DNA of 64,000 nucleotides. Source: Solen grandis. Taxonomy: Eukaryota; Mollusca; Bivalvia; Adapedonta; Solenidae. This document shows, in pieces, positions 47,370 to 58,010 of this stretch. Made by a program: the position numbers and the translations under genes. The notes under the pieces are model-generated. The model was not told the origin of the DNA. It ran no database searches and saw only the letters and a program-made list of their open reading frames with translations. The stretch lies in contig CM037783.1 of assembly GCA_021229015.1 (NCBI GenBank), forward strand, positions 21,461,289 to 21,525,288. The letters are read 5' to 3'. Every line of letters begins with the position of its first letter. Position 1 is the stretch's first letter.

Positions 47370-48400
47370 CACTTGTAAGGAGAGACCACTGCCTAAGACA
47401 ACATTAGTAGAGGTATTTTTTTACATGTCAGGGGAGATCACTGCTTAGAGTATCTTAACAAAGACTTATTAATAAGGAGAGATTACTGCATATTTTGGAC
47501 AGATTTGAAGATGTTATTTGCACTACCTGTAAAACTCTGAGGTAGTTGAACTCATAACTAGCAGGGTCCTCATTTTGCAGCTCAGGCACGATCCAATGAT
47601 AATTACTATGCTGCAACCATCTGCCTTCGTCCAGCCATGGTTGAACCAAAAGCCTTGTATGCCTTTGGGCCCTCCTCTGTTGTCGTCCCAGAATGATATG
47701 AAAGCAACTGAATCATCATGCATCTGCTGAACCTGCATATTGGCAAGCAGTAGCCTGGCTTGTTGGCATACAGCAGCCATGGCGAAATGAATGTTTATTT
47801 GCCTATCCTATTAATTCATACTATTTTGTTCTGAAAACACCGATTGACGTGGTAGATGCACCCTGGAAGCGCAATGATTGCCTTGACAAGCTCCGTAAAG
47901 TCGTTGTTGGGGTGCAGTAAAAAAAAAAAAAACACACTATGTATAAGTGCCGTAGAGACACAGTGACATCTTCCTGAAAGTGCCACCGACACCACAGCTT
48001 TGCACTGTGACTTCTGTGCCCACCCTCAGAGCTCCTGTGGCGTTGTAGGAGACCTTACTGCACTGCTATGGCAACTTTACAGCAAACCCATGCTCTTATC
48101 AGACCAAAGAGCAAGCGTTTGTTTTTGTATGCGTCACTCAGCACTCCATGCATTTCCAGGGTGTCTACTGGCCATGCCACTGCGTTGCTGTGGTGATGCC
48201 GGTGAAAGTATTGGCACCTCTCAGTGCTTTGCTTCTTTTTTGGATGCTGTGGGAAGGCAGCAATGATGTAACAGGGGTATTATTTAGAAGAGGGGATCGC
48301 AGCATAGGAGGGTTGTTCTTTTGCTTATAAGAGGAGATCACTGCATAGGAAAATTATTGACTTAACAATTTTTATTGTTTGTAAGGGTAAACTACTGCAT
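47370..48400 (+). repeat. Scattered GAGATCACTGCATA minisatellite around the Harbinger relic
   Basis: GGAGAGACCACTGCCTAAGA (47379), GGGGAGATCACTGCTTAGAG (47431) and GGAGAGATTACTGCATATT (47477) lie left of the relic. GGGGATCGCAGCATAGGAGG (48292), GGAGATCACTGCATAGG (48332) and GTAAACTACTGCATAAG (48386) lie right of it. Spacing is about 40-55 bp. Confidence 0.65.
47527..47780 (-). pseudogene. PIF/Harbinger-like transposase, first exon, frameshifted
   Basis: Read on the - strand, this starts MAAVCQQARLLLANMQVQQM, then HDDSVAFIS. A frame change near 47690 leads to RQQRRAQRHTRLLVQPWLDE, then LQNEDPASYEFNYLRVLQ, ending at a CAG|GTAGTG donor. An Arg-rich stretch followed by a 'VRPWL'-type motif and an 'EDPAS..NFLR' segment is the usual N-terminal region of PIF/Harbinger (HARBI1/ALP1-like) proteins. 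The DDE catalytic part is not found downstream, and a frameshift is needed, so this is a relic. On the same strand, 48264-48048 stays open for about 70 codons without a recognisable domain. The relic interrupts a short-period repeat. Confidence 0.72.
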
Positions 48401-48689
48401 AAGAGCTTAAAATTATATAATAAGGCAAATGGACAAAAAATGATATGGCATGTTAAACTCTTTTTGTTGCAGACTCAGCTACATGGTTATTAATGAGGAT
48501 AAAGGCCTGGTTACAACCAAATGTGTGTTTTTATGCCCCCACCAAAGATGGGGGGGAGGGGGGGTGGGGGAGCATATAGATTTTAGGCCTTTTATTTATT
48601 TTAGGAAAAAATATGGAATTTTATGCTTACCTGGGTATTTTCTATTAAACAGCTGTTGAAGTTGACAGAGTTATGGGCCTTTGTTTTTT

Positions 48690-49370
48690 AGCTCACCTGA
48701 GCACAACGTGCTCAAGGTGAGCTTTTGTGATCGCCCTTCGTCCGTCGTCCGTCGTCGTGCGTCGTCAACAATTTGCTTTAAACGACATCTCCTCTGAAAC
48801 TGCTGGACAGAATTTAATGAAACTTGGCAGGACTGTTCCTTGGGTGAGGCTCTACAAAAGTTGCTAAAATAAAGTTGATCCATGAAGAACTCTGGTTGCC
48901 ATGGCAACAAAAAGAAAAATAATTTGAAAACTTTAAAAATCATCTCCTTCAAAACTACTGGCCAGATTTCAAAATAATTTGGTACAGATGTTCCTTGGGT
49001 CAACCTCTACCAAAGTTGCTAAAATTATTCCGATCCGTAAAAAAACATGGCCGCCAGGGGCGGGGCTTATTTGCCTTATATGTATATAGAGAAACCTTTA
49101 AACAACATCTCCTCTGAAACCACTGGACAGAATTTGATTAAACTTGGCAGGGATGATCCTTGGGTCAACCTTCACAAAAGTTGCTAAAATAAACTTGATC
49201 CATGTAGAACTCTGGTTGCCATGGCAACAAAAAGAAGAAAAAAATGAAAACTTTAAAAATCATCTTCTTCAAAACTACTGGCCAGATTTTAAAATAAATT
49301 GGTACAGATGTTCCTTGGGTCAACCTATTTATCTCAGGTGAGCGATTTAGGGCCTCATGGGCCTCTTGTT
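48690..49370 (+). mobile_element. B-family element inserted in a D-family repeat
   Basis: 5' AGCTCACCTGAGCACAACGT hairpin, CGTCCGTCGTCCGTCGTCG, two pairs of core units ('ggttgccatggcaacaaaaag' at 48893 and 49213), 3' CTCAGGTGAGCGATTTAGGG, CTCTTGTT. The D sequence resumes directly after it. Confidence 0.88.
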
Positions 49371-50000
49371 TAAAAATATGGAATTTTATGCTTGTGACGA
49401 ACGTAACTCTAAAAATATTCGTACTACAGACTTGAAACTTCATGGATATATTAATCAGGACATGAATTTGTGCACCTGGGTATTTTCATTGAACCACAGT
49501 TGAAGGTGACAGAGTTATAGGCCTTTGATTTTGAAAAATGTGGAATTTTATGCTTGTGACGCACGTAACTCAAGTATTTATACTACAGACTTGAAACTTC
49601 ATGGGTATATTATTCAAGAGATAAACTTGTGCACCTGTGTATTTTCATTGAACCACTTTTGAAGTTGACAGAGTTATGGGCCTTTGTTTTTGAAAAATAT
49701 GCAATTTTATGCTTGTGTCGCATGTAACTCTGAAAGTATTTTATACAGACTTATATTAATAAGGACATGAACTTGAGCACCTGGGTATTTTCTATTTAAC
49801 CGCCGTTGAAGTTGACAGAGTTATTGGCCTTTGTTTTTGAAAAATATAGAATTTTATGCTTGTGATGTAGTAACTTTGAAAGTAATTATACTACAGACTT
49901 GAAACTTCATGGACATATTACTTAGGACATGAACTTGTGCACCTGGGTATTTTTTATCAAACCTTCGTTAAAGTTGACAGAGTTATGGGCCTTTGTATTT

Positions 50001-50100
50001 NNNNNNNNNNNNNNNNNNNNNNNNNNNNNNNNNNNNNNNNNNNNNNNNNNNNNNNNNNNNNNNNNNNNNNNNNNNNNNNNNNNNNNNNNNNNNNNNNNNN
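50001..50100. other. Assembly gap, 100 N
   Basis: Exactly 100 N inside a tandem array, so it is probably a placeholder of unknown true length caused by collapsed units. Confidence 0.97.
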
Positions 50101-50410
50101 TTATGCTTGTGACACCTAACTCTGAAAGTATTTGTGCTACAGACTTGAAACTTTATGGATATATAAATCAAGACATGAACTTGGGTATTTTTATGCCCCC
50201 CTACCAAAAAGTGCGGCATATAGATTTGCCTTTGTCTGTCCGTCCATCCCAAAAGTATGACACAGGTAACTCTGAAGGTATTTGTGCTACAGACTTTAAA
50301 CTTCTTGATATATTACTCAGGACATGACTTGTGCTTTTGGGTGTTGACCTTTGTTTGGAAAATGCAACAGGTGGGGGCATCTGTGTCCTCTGAACACATT
50401 TCAAGTTAGT

Positions 50411-51371
50411 CTTTATTTTTTTGGGGAGACCACAGCCGCTATGTTTTTCTAAAAACTTTGGGCAGGGAGTGGCAACAGCAGGGAGGGAGTACATCAGCAC
50501 ATTTCACTCGCACAGTTTGTGCAAGGTATAAGTACATGGCCTGCATACCACATTTAGCTGTGAGCAGTTGCGTGCATCATACATTGCACATAAATGATGT
50601 GGTAAATGAGTTGTACGCATGTGCTAAGTGAGCCGTAGAGCAAGAGACTGTTTGGTAAAATTTAAAAGACTCACAGAGTCAGTGCGTTGTTCGCTCGTAG
50701 GTTGTAGAAGGCATGCGCATCACCTGCACTGGGATGAGTCCGTAGACTGAACGCAGCAAAACTTCCTCATGCACCATAAGTACTATGGCGTGTCTGTACG
50801 CTCCCAAATCTGTATGGAGGCAGTACTCCCCATGTACGGATCCCCAGTTTTTGCCCATGTTTTTGCAAGTAAACAGCATGCATTTGCAAGTATGGCAGGT
50901 TGGGACCACTGCTTCAAATGGGAATAAGCAGAGTAAACTGACTTATCTGAATGGGCAATAAAGCTCCCATATAAATAGCCATAGATTCACTGATAAGCTT
51001 TGAATGAATTGTTAGTAAAGTTGACAATGCGTGTGAAAAAATGCATAATCAAAGAAAATCAGATAAATGGTTTTTGTATGTAAACTTATTATTCATAACA
51101 GAATACCAACATGGTAATGACCTGTCACTTGTCAGGAGGCTTGAAGTGTCCATGATAGAGAGGGAGTTCTGTCCAAGATGGTTGTTTTTAATCATCCTCT
51201 GAAGGACGCTGGCTGATGAGTGACTGGTTCACTGCAGATTTTGATGTCCCTTGAAGTGTGATCCTATTACAAAGGTGTTGTATAGCCATTTTATCTTATA
51301 TTGAAGCATAGAGACAAAAAAAATAACCCAAGAGATATTTTTAATGTTTTGCTTGTAAGTTTCATAGCATT
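50411..51371. other. Intron, no feature seen
   Basis: Less AT-rich than its neighbours, but no frame resembles a known protein. Confidence 0.45.
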
Positions 51372-51470
51372 TCATTGTGTCACCTGCTGTAATTAGAGGT
51401 GACACATAGGGTTCACTTTTCCATCATCTGTCTGTCCGTCTGTCACACTTTTCTGTCACACTTCCGAAGA
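51372..51470 (+). repeat. G-family 5' end: hairpin plus GTCC run
   Basis: GTGTCACCTGCTGTAATTAG followed by AGGTGACACA gives a 9 bp stem, then TGTCTGTCCGTCTGTC. Only the first unit or so can be followed, so this is a truncated element. Confidence 0.5.
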
Positions 51471-51743
51471 ACACTCTTGTGTTCATTTAGTTATGAAATT
51501 ATTTTATGTAGATACTGTGGGAAAAGTTAGATAGGTCAATAGGTTATAGCTGTTTATAGTTGGGATCAAAATAAAAATTATGGTGTTCAGAAGACACACA
51601 TTGATTTTGTTTTAACAGAAATTTAATATATTTAATAATGAAATTAGTTCTAAATATTATACTTCATTTGCATAAATCAGTCTTAATTCAATATGACATT
51701 GTTATATTACACATGTTGACTATAAAAAAATATGTGATGGTTA

Positions 51744-52481
51744 CCGTATACACGGTCAGATTAGGCGCAGCTACGTATAAGGCGCATCCTAACTTTCAGG
51801 GTAACTTATTTGAAAAAAAAATCACTTATTGTATCGTATTTGGCGAAATCTTGTTTTGAAATTTGCGCCGTCGTACATTTTGACAGACCAAAGCTATCCG
51901 TACGTCACCGGGCTAATCATACGGTGAACTGTTTTATTTACACATGGCATAAGATTACCATTAGACCGTTACATTAACGACGGGTAGGATAAAGGTGACA
52001 CATTTTCATAACATGACATTACTCAACCATGTCCCCGCATTCTAACACTGGGGACCATTGTCACCTGTCAAAATTCTCCCAACTAACAAACATTACGTAA
52101 CAATTGCCACCTGTCAAGTTTCACCTATACATCATGAGGTCCCGTAAAATAAACTTATTTGTTTATTGAAAATGGCTTCCATCAAGTTGTTTCAGTTTCT
52201 CACGATAATTTTATCATGAAATATACCTGTAGGATAACTAATAAGAACAAAAGCAATAATCTGGTATTGTTTATCATGGTTTTGTATAGACTTTGTGTCA
52301 TATTATCGTATTCATTGACTTTCAGTATATCCATTTTCTGAGATCGTATACCGGTAATTTTCACTTCTCGGTGATTGAAAAAAGAAACCTGAAAAGCTGT
52401 ATATCATCATATAAGGCGCACCCCCTCTATAAACTTGAATTTTCTGGAAAAAAAGTGCGCCTAATCTGCCGGTGTATACGG
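51744..52481. mobile_element. 738 bp pogo/Tigger-like non-autonomous element
   Basis: The termini CCGTATACACGGTCAGATTA (left) and CCGTATACACCGGCAGATTA (right, reverse complement), both continuing GGCGCA, form TIRs flanked by TA at 51742-51743 and 52482-52483. The subterminal 'ATAAGGCGCA' motif recurs at about 51778 and 52411. Such ends are common in animal pogo-like MITEs. No transposase is seen inside. Confidence 0.8.
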
Positions 52482-52483
52482 TA

Positions 52484-54348
52484 TATTACACAGGAAACAT
52501 CATGTGATAACATGTTATATTGAATGGCATTGCGGGCTTATATCGTGTTATATGGAGCTGATGACGTCACTGATTAGCATTTTTCACGACATAAATTTCA
52601 CGTCTATTTGCAGAATACAGAATGAAAGCTGTCAGATTTACGAAGCTTCATGAAGATAAACAGATTCTGATGTCTAGTTGTTCATAGAAAAAATCCACAG
52701 TATTTATATAAGTAGTAGTGCATAAATTAGTTTTGTTCAGATCATGTCATGTATAGTTTGGGTATTATAAGGAATTTTATGGAGCACATTGTTTTTGTCA
52801 TACATTTTATAAGGATTGGTTTAGATGATATTTGAGGAACAGAATAAGCCATATCTGGTTTATTCACATTCTGTTGTTCTCTGATTTTCAGAAACATATA
52901 CTTAAACTGTCAATTAGGGGTTACCGAGAAAAAAAATCCCCTCTGATGAAGTTTAATAATGCTGTTGAGACGTTTCATTCCTATTGTAATTTCTTCATTG
53001 ATAAAGAACAATAGATTCTTAGGGTGTCATTATTTTAAGTTTTTATTGATTGTACGTAGAGATCTCTAGATTGTCATGCCATTCCGTTCTCCAAAAATAT
53101 TTGCAGCAACAGTTTTATTCAAGGTGAACAAATTGTCAGACAGACGCATAATCTTAATAGTTAATGGTGCCTCTGTCAGCCTGTCTCCCAGAATTAGTTT
53201 CAAATCCATTTGTTTTCATCTGGGAGAATGCAAGGAAAGACATTCGAAACTGATCTAATTTCTTTTTTGTTTTGTTTAAAAGTTTTGATATCAGGATAGA
53301 TATAATGACACAATTTGACATGTATTTATTTGAAGAAGGAATGGTCTCAATCCGTCAATTAAAAAAAAATCAAAGCACTGAGGGAACGGAATTATTGAGA
53401 GTCCTCCTTAATGATTTTATAACAGAATAGATCTGAACATACTTTTATTGAATAAACTTGAACAAAATTTTGTTCATTGTAAGCCATAAACAAATAAAGA
53501 CTCATGCTTAAAATGGAAACGCTAGTAGAGTAAAAAAAACAACAACAAAAAAAACAGGTCAATACTTTAAACAGTGATAATTTGTTCATCCAAACACTTT
53601 GGTTCCTGGGAAAATTTTCAGAGAAATGAATTTTCTGTGCCTTATTGTTCTCACCCCCTCCCTTTATCTTGCTCTCTCTCTCTCTTTTCTTCGTGTGTGT
53701 GTTTGTTTTATATTAATAATTCAAAATGAAAACATTTAAATACACACATAAAATTATGAATGTCAATTAAGTATATATGTACATCTTCATATTTATTTAG
53801 ACAGTCTTTCGTTAACACAATTTTGATGCATAGTTTGAGATTTAGATTATAATTGAAATGTATTTCCAATATCCGTTTAGTTTAATGCATTCAAATACAA
53901 TTATCTACTTAGAATGATAAATTAAAAAAAAACAAAAAAAAACAGCCGGATAGAATTAAAATTGTAAATCATTATAACCACAGTTGGGTCAAACCACTGA
54001 TGACTTGAACAAATATCAATTCCCCCAGCCTGCTAGAGTCACCAAAAGTTGACTTTTTATCTATGACATTTTGAATTGGCATGATTAACAAAGGATATAC
54101 ATAGGATATATATTTCATATTTATTTTTCAATATGTTTAATTTAATAATTTTTATGCAAATTAACACCATTTTCATCAAGAAAAGCAAGTTTGTACAACA
54201 ATTTTACATTCTATTTATTGCATTTAAAGACACTTTGTTTATAAAAGTATAAGCTGGCAAATCAGTTATTGTTACACAAGTTAGAACAGTTAATTGAAGC
54301 GAAAGAAATGTGCCGACTTCTGGGCTTTCATCTATTATTTAAGCTTCA
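52484..54348. other. Intron, no feature seen
   Basis: 1.9 kb of AT-rich DNA with a CT run at about 53671 and a TG run at 53695. Confidence 0.5.
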
Positions 54349-54481
54349 TCCCTTAACCTCATGAATATTCATATAATAAAACTGTAAAGATTCTAAGTTA
54401 CAGTATTGTATGAGCAAACAGAGGAGACCCTGGCCAGACAGAGGCCCTGGCCAGGCAGTTCTTTTGGGGTCTGTTCTGTTT
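54349..54481. mobile_element. Truncated copy of the second TTAA-type MITE
   Basis: It shares CCCTTAACCTCATGAATATTC and the 'gcaaacagaggagaccc ... gtctgttctgtttgc' foldback with the element at 55080, but has no right TIR. A short direct repeat (CCCTGGCCAGACAGAGG / CCCTGGCCAGGCAG) lies in its loop. Confidence 0.6.
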
Positions 54482-55079
54482 GCCAAACACATTTGTATAA
54501 GAATAAGTGTAAAAGTAGAATTTCAAAATTAAAAGTAAATTCTAGTGTAAGTTTGGTTTTCCAGTGTTGTACAACTTTCAATATTTGTTATCCACAGTTC
54601 TGCAGAAATTTAAGAACTTAAGATTTTGAATGTTTTACATGGTACTATACATTATTAAATGGTGTATGAATACTCATATATTGGCATCAACATACATCTC
54701 ACAATGTCATTTTAATTATGGAAAACGCTCACCTTTCAAAATTCAAGTTATCCATCACCCAACTTTAACCCACAGTCTATAAAATATTTCAGTAAAAGAA
54801 GAAAAGAAATATTGATAAAAAATTTCTAACTGAATTACTTTTCTTTTGATAAATATATAGCTCCTTTATCGACATTCTTCTCATAGTTGCCTTTTGAGAC
54901 ATTTTTTCGGGCCGATAACTATAAATACATGTATCTGCACTATTTTTTATAGGCTGTTTCCCTGTCTCAGCAGTAATACTTATTGTACCCTTCATTACAA
55001 GTCCAGTGATGGTAGGGGGGACACACCTTCTGCATTCTCCACATCTTTAATCCCCGTTTATGCCAATTATTTTTTATAA

Positions 55080-55666
55080 CCCTTTACCTCATAAATATTC
55101 ATGTCCAAATATATGACTTGATGAATATTAATTGACTGAACTTCAAATGGTATGTAAAACAATACTTTTCCTTTACAGTGGAGATTGTGTAGAACCTGTT
55201 CTACAATTTTGAATATGCAAACAGATGAGACCCTAATCAGACAGCTCCTGTTTTGGGTCTCCTCTGTTTGCTAGTAGGGTGGTTTCCGGCGGTAACGCGG
55301 GTTCTCTGGTATCGCGGTATTGTCAGTTTGTTAGGAAAGACTTTTTATGAATGATGATTGTTTTGATCATGTAGCGACACCTGTAGGTGGAGCCAGCGGT
55401 CTTTTTTCAAGAAATACCGCGATACCAGAGAATCATGGGATATTTTATGTAGGAAAAACACGGCGAACAATAAAATGTTTTAAAATGTTATTAGATAGGC
55501 TGGAAAAAAATTGTTCTCACATTATGGTACAAAGGTGGAATTACAGTGACATACAGAAATAAATTTCAGATAAGACTTCATTGATATTTTATTCCCGTTC
55601 ATGTCGTTAGTACCGCGATATGAGGGAACACCATCCTATGCCAAAATGAGTATATGAGGTAAAGGG
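55080..55666. mobile_element. Second TTAA-type MITE family, interrupted copy
   Basis: Ends CCCTTTACCTCATA and complement with degenerate 4 bp flanks (ATAA/TGAA). The body 'gcaaacagatgagaccc ... tctcctctgtttgc' folds back on itself. A separate element of about 365 bp (55275-55639) is inserted near the right end. The fragment at 54349-54481 is the same family. Confidence 0.7.
55275..55639. mobile_element. About 365 bp insert with short TIRs and CGCGGTA motifs
   Basis: Left end TAGGGTGGTTTCC and right end (reverse complement) TAGGATGGTGTTCC. ACCGCGATA/TATCGCGGT blocks occur at three places, two of them in a CTCTGGTATCGCGGTA inverted pair (55301 and about 55415). It splits the surrounding MITE. 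A 71-codon frame (55347-55562) is not recognised. Target duplication is unclear. Confidence 0.55.
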
Positions 55667-55669
55667 TGA

Positions 55670-55930
55670 AAGATATTTCTTGTTAGTCCCTTCCGTCTGT
55701 CCTTCTGTCCGTCCATCCGGATGTCTGGAAATCTGGATCCCGCGATAACTTAAAACCGTTAAAGATAATATTATGAAACTTGGCATAAGAATAGATGGCA
55801 GTATATTAGAGATTCTGCACATCACTTTGTTTTTTTTCATCTTGGACCAAAATTCGTGTTGCTATGGTATGGAAAAATTATGCATCTCACTGGTAGGGGA
55901 CTCGTGTGTTGCATGCAACACCAGTTACTT
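55670..55930 (+). repeat. Core-repeat element remnant, GTCC-rich head
   Basis: 'tgttagtcccttccgtctgtccttctgtccgtccatccgg', then 'gatcccgcgataac', 'atgaaacttggcataag'. No tandem copy is evident; it may be a single-unit relative of the other families. Confidence 0.45.
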
Positions 55931-56016
55931 CTTTATTTTGTGAAACATGATGTTGAGTTGTGGCCCTTTAATGGAGCATAAACATTAATGGCTATATGAA
56001 AGTTTGTATCATTTTT

Positions 56017-57092
56017 AGCTCACCTGAGCATGTAGTGCTTATGTGAGCTTTTAGGATCAATGTCTGTCCGGCGTCTGCCCGGCGTCAGTCATCCACAATT
56101 ATTTCAAATGACATCTCCTCTGAAAGTACTGGGCCAAATTTGATGAAAATTGTCTGTGATGTTCCTTGTATGAAGCTCTACCAAAGTTGCTTAAATGGTT
56201 CTGGTCCATTGCATATTTGGGTAACAGGAGCTAAAAATAGATTTTTAAAAAGTGAAATCTTGAAAAATCTTCTTCTCTGAAACTGCCAGGCCTAGAGCTT
56301 AGATATTTGGTGTGCAGCATTGTCTTATGGACCATTACCAAGTTCGTTCAAATCATGACCCTAGGGTCGAAATTGGCCCCGCCCCAGGGGTCACTTGATT
56401 TTACATAGGCTTATATAAGAAAACTAGAAAAATCTTCTTGTCAGAAACCACAAGGCCTTGAGTTTAGATATTGTGTGTGTGGCATTGTCTTATGGGCCAT
56501 TACCAAGTTTGTTAAAAAAAATCATCCTGGGGTCGAAATTGGCCCCGCCCCAGGGGTCACTTGATTTTACATAGACTTATATAAGAAAAACTAGAAAAAT
56601 CTTCTTCTCAGAAACCACAAGGCCTGAAGTTTAGATATTTCAGGTGTGTAACATGGCCTAGTAGACCTCAATCAAGTTTGTTCAAACCTTGACCCTGGGG
56701 TCAAAATTTGCCACGCCCCAGGGGTCACTTGATTTTACATAAACTTATGTAGGAAAAAAACTAGAAAAGTCTTCTTATCAGAAACCACAAGGCCTAGAGT
56801 TTAGATATTTGGTGAGTAACATGGTCTATTGAACATCTACCAGTTTTGATCAAATCATGGCCCTGGGGACAAAATTGGCTCCTTCCTAGGGGTCAATTGA
56901 TTTTATATATAGACTTCTTAGAGCAATGACCTTCAAAGTTTGGATGGCAGGTACAGTTTTTGAGTTGAATTTAGATGATCTTGCTGTACTTCTGCATATA
57001 TTATGTATTCAGTATGACTCGAAATACAATAATTGGTATTGAGGGCGATGTTTCTCAGGTGAGCGATTCAGGGCCATCATGGCCCTCTTGTT
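56017..57092 (+). mobile_element. B-family element, full copy
   Basis: 5' AGCTCACCTGAGCATGTAGT hairpin, GTCCGGCGTCTGCCCGGCGT, five or so core units with 'ggggtc...ttggccccgccccaggggtcac', 3' CAGGTGAGCGATTCAGGGCC, ATCATGGCCCTCTTGTTT. It ends about 280 bp before the exon at 57372. Confidence 0.88.
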
Positions 57093-57371
57093 TATGAGAG
57101 GATTGTGAGTGCAGTATTTTCCACTTGGTGACACCACTGTAGAATATATGCATTCGTCGGATTGTCGTTCATTTCTGGGAATGCACTGCACAATTATTTT
57201 CTCATTAATGGAAATTTGTCCAAGTCAGCATGGTATCCATTTACAACCAAAACAACCTCATTTAAAGAGTTTTTTCTCTGCTTCAGAACAACATGTTTAC
57301 TGATGATTGCAAATGTCAAAGATTTTAACAAATTTGTTACGGTAATATCTTTATGCCTTTGTTGATTTCAG

Positions 57372-57527
57372 GGAGGAATCCCAGGAAGAGCCAGAACGCT
57401 ATTGTTTTGAAGATTTCTCTCAATCTGTGAAACACACCTGCTCTCCTTACGGCTCCAGTCTCCATGGCCGCAGTTTCAGCCCGAATAATGAGAAGGAGAA
57501 TATCTTCATCAATGACATCCTTGACAG
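57372..57527 (+). CDS. Second visible coding exon of the same unrecognised gene
   Basis: A 156 bp symmetric phase 2-2 exon with acceptor TTGATTTCAG before 57372 and donor GACAG|GTTTGT at 57528. Of three frames only one is open across the exon, and it is the one that joins to the exon ending at 35257. The peptide is rich in Glu and Ser: EESQEEPERYCFEDFSQSV, then two Ser-Pro sites (CSPYG, FSPNN), then NEKENIFINDILDR. It contains a KEN tripeptide, which in other proteins can be an APC/C degradation signal, and an acidic PEST-like start. The short NIF...IN.ILD stretch faintly resembles the N-terminus of CPEB1 proteins (a NIFRRINAILD-type segment), but this is far too little to name the gene. Further exons must lie beyond the window or were missed. 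Other small exons could hide in the 22 kb intron. Confidence 0.68.
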
Positions 57528-57750
57528 GTTTGTTGGCTTTCTGTCAGAGTCCCTCAGTCTGTTCCCAAGACCATGGTGTATTCAATGTAATGATGTAATT
57601 TGAATCATGCTGTATTTCCAAAGTTTCTTTTGCAACTTGATTTGTGTCTTGTCATCAAATATTTTGTTTTTTTACTCCACAAGATTAAACAAAGGCATCA
57701 GGTGAAATTAATTCAAAATCTGATCTAGGGAAATTATATATCCATATTAA

Positions 57751-58010
57751 GTTGTTTAAATGTAGTACAGGGATTATTACAGGTATGTACCTAAAGGTGT
57801 CTGTATTCAGTTGTTTAAATGTATTATTACTGGTATGTAGCTAGAGTTGTCTATTCAGTTGTTTAAATGTATTATTACTTGGATGTAGCTAGAGGTGTCT
57901 GTATTCAGTTGTTTAAATGTATTATTACTTGGATGTACCTAAAGGTGTCTGTATTCAGTTGTTTAAATGTATTATTACTGGGATGTAGATAAAGGTAAAA
58001 CATTTTTGTT
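57751..58010 (+). repeat. Intronic minisatellite, five units of about 50 bp
   Basis: Units start GTTGTTTAAATGTA at 57751, 57810, 57858, 57908 and 57958, then TTATTACTGGGATGTAGCTA and GAGGTGTCTGTATTCA. It begins 224 bp after the exon ending at 57527. Confidence 0.88.

Larger units (their letters stand above)
48529..50410 (+). mobile_element. D-family core-repeat element(s) with an assembly gap
   Basis: 5' end TTTTTATGCCCCCACCAAAG with a G-rich partner strand. Units ('tactacagacttgaaacttcatgg ... gacagagttatgggcctttg') start at about 49422, 49581, 49741 and 49889. A second 5' end (TTTTTATGCCCCCCTACCAA, GTCTGTCCGTCC) appears at 50188. The 3' end at about 50370 is GGTGGGGGCAT, hairpin TGTGTCCTCTGAACACA, then TTTCAAG. 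The array spans the N gap and is interrupted by the B element at 48690. Confidence 0.75.
35258..57371 (+). other. 22.1 kb intron packed with transposable elements
   Basis: It runs from the GTATCT donor to the TTTCAG acceptor, assuming no exon was missed between. It holds at least four TA-flanked inverted-repeat DNA transposons, a PIF/Harbinger relic, an inverted pair of minisatellites, a full SINE, several TTAA-type MITEs and several core-repeat elements. The whole interval would be transcribed with the gene. Confidence 0.55.

Noticed and set aside
48000..48266. 88-codon + strand frame with many cysteines
   Set aside because: It is opposite the Harbinger relic and has no recognisable domain; probably a shadow of the relic.
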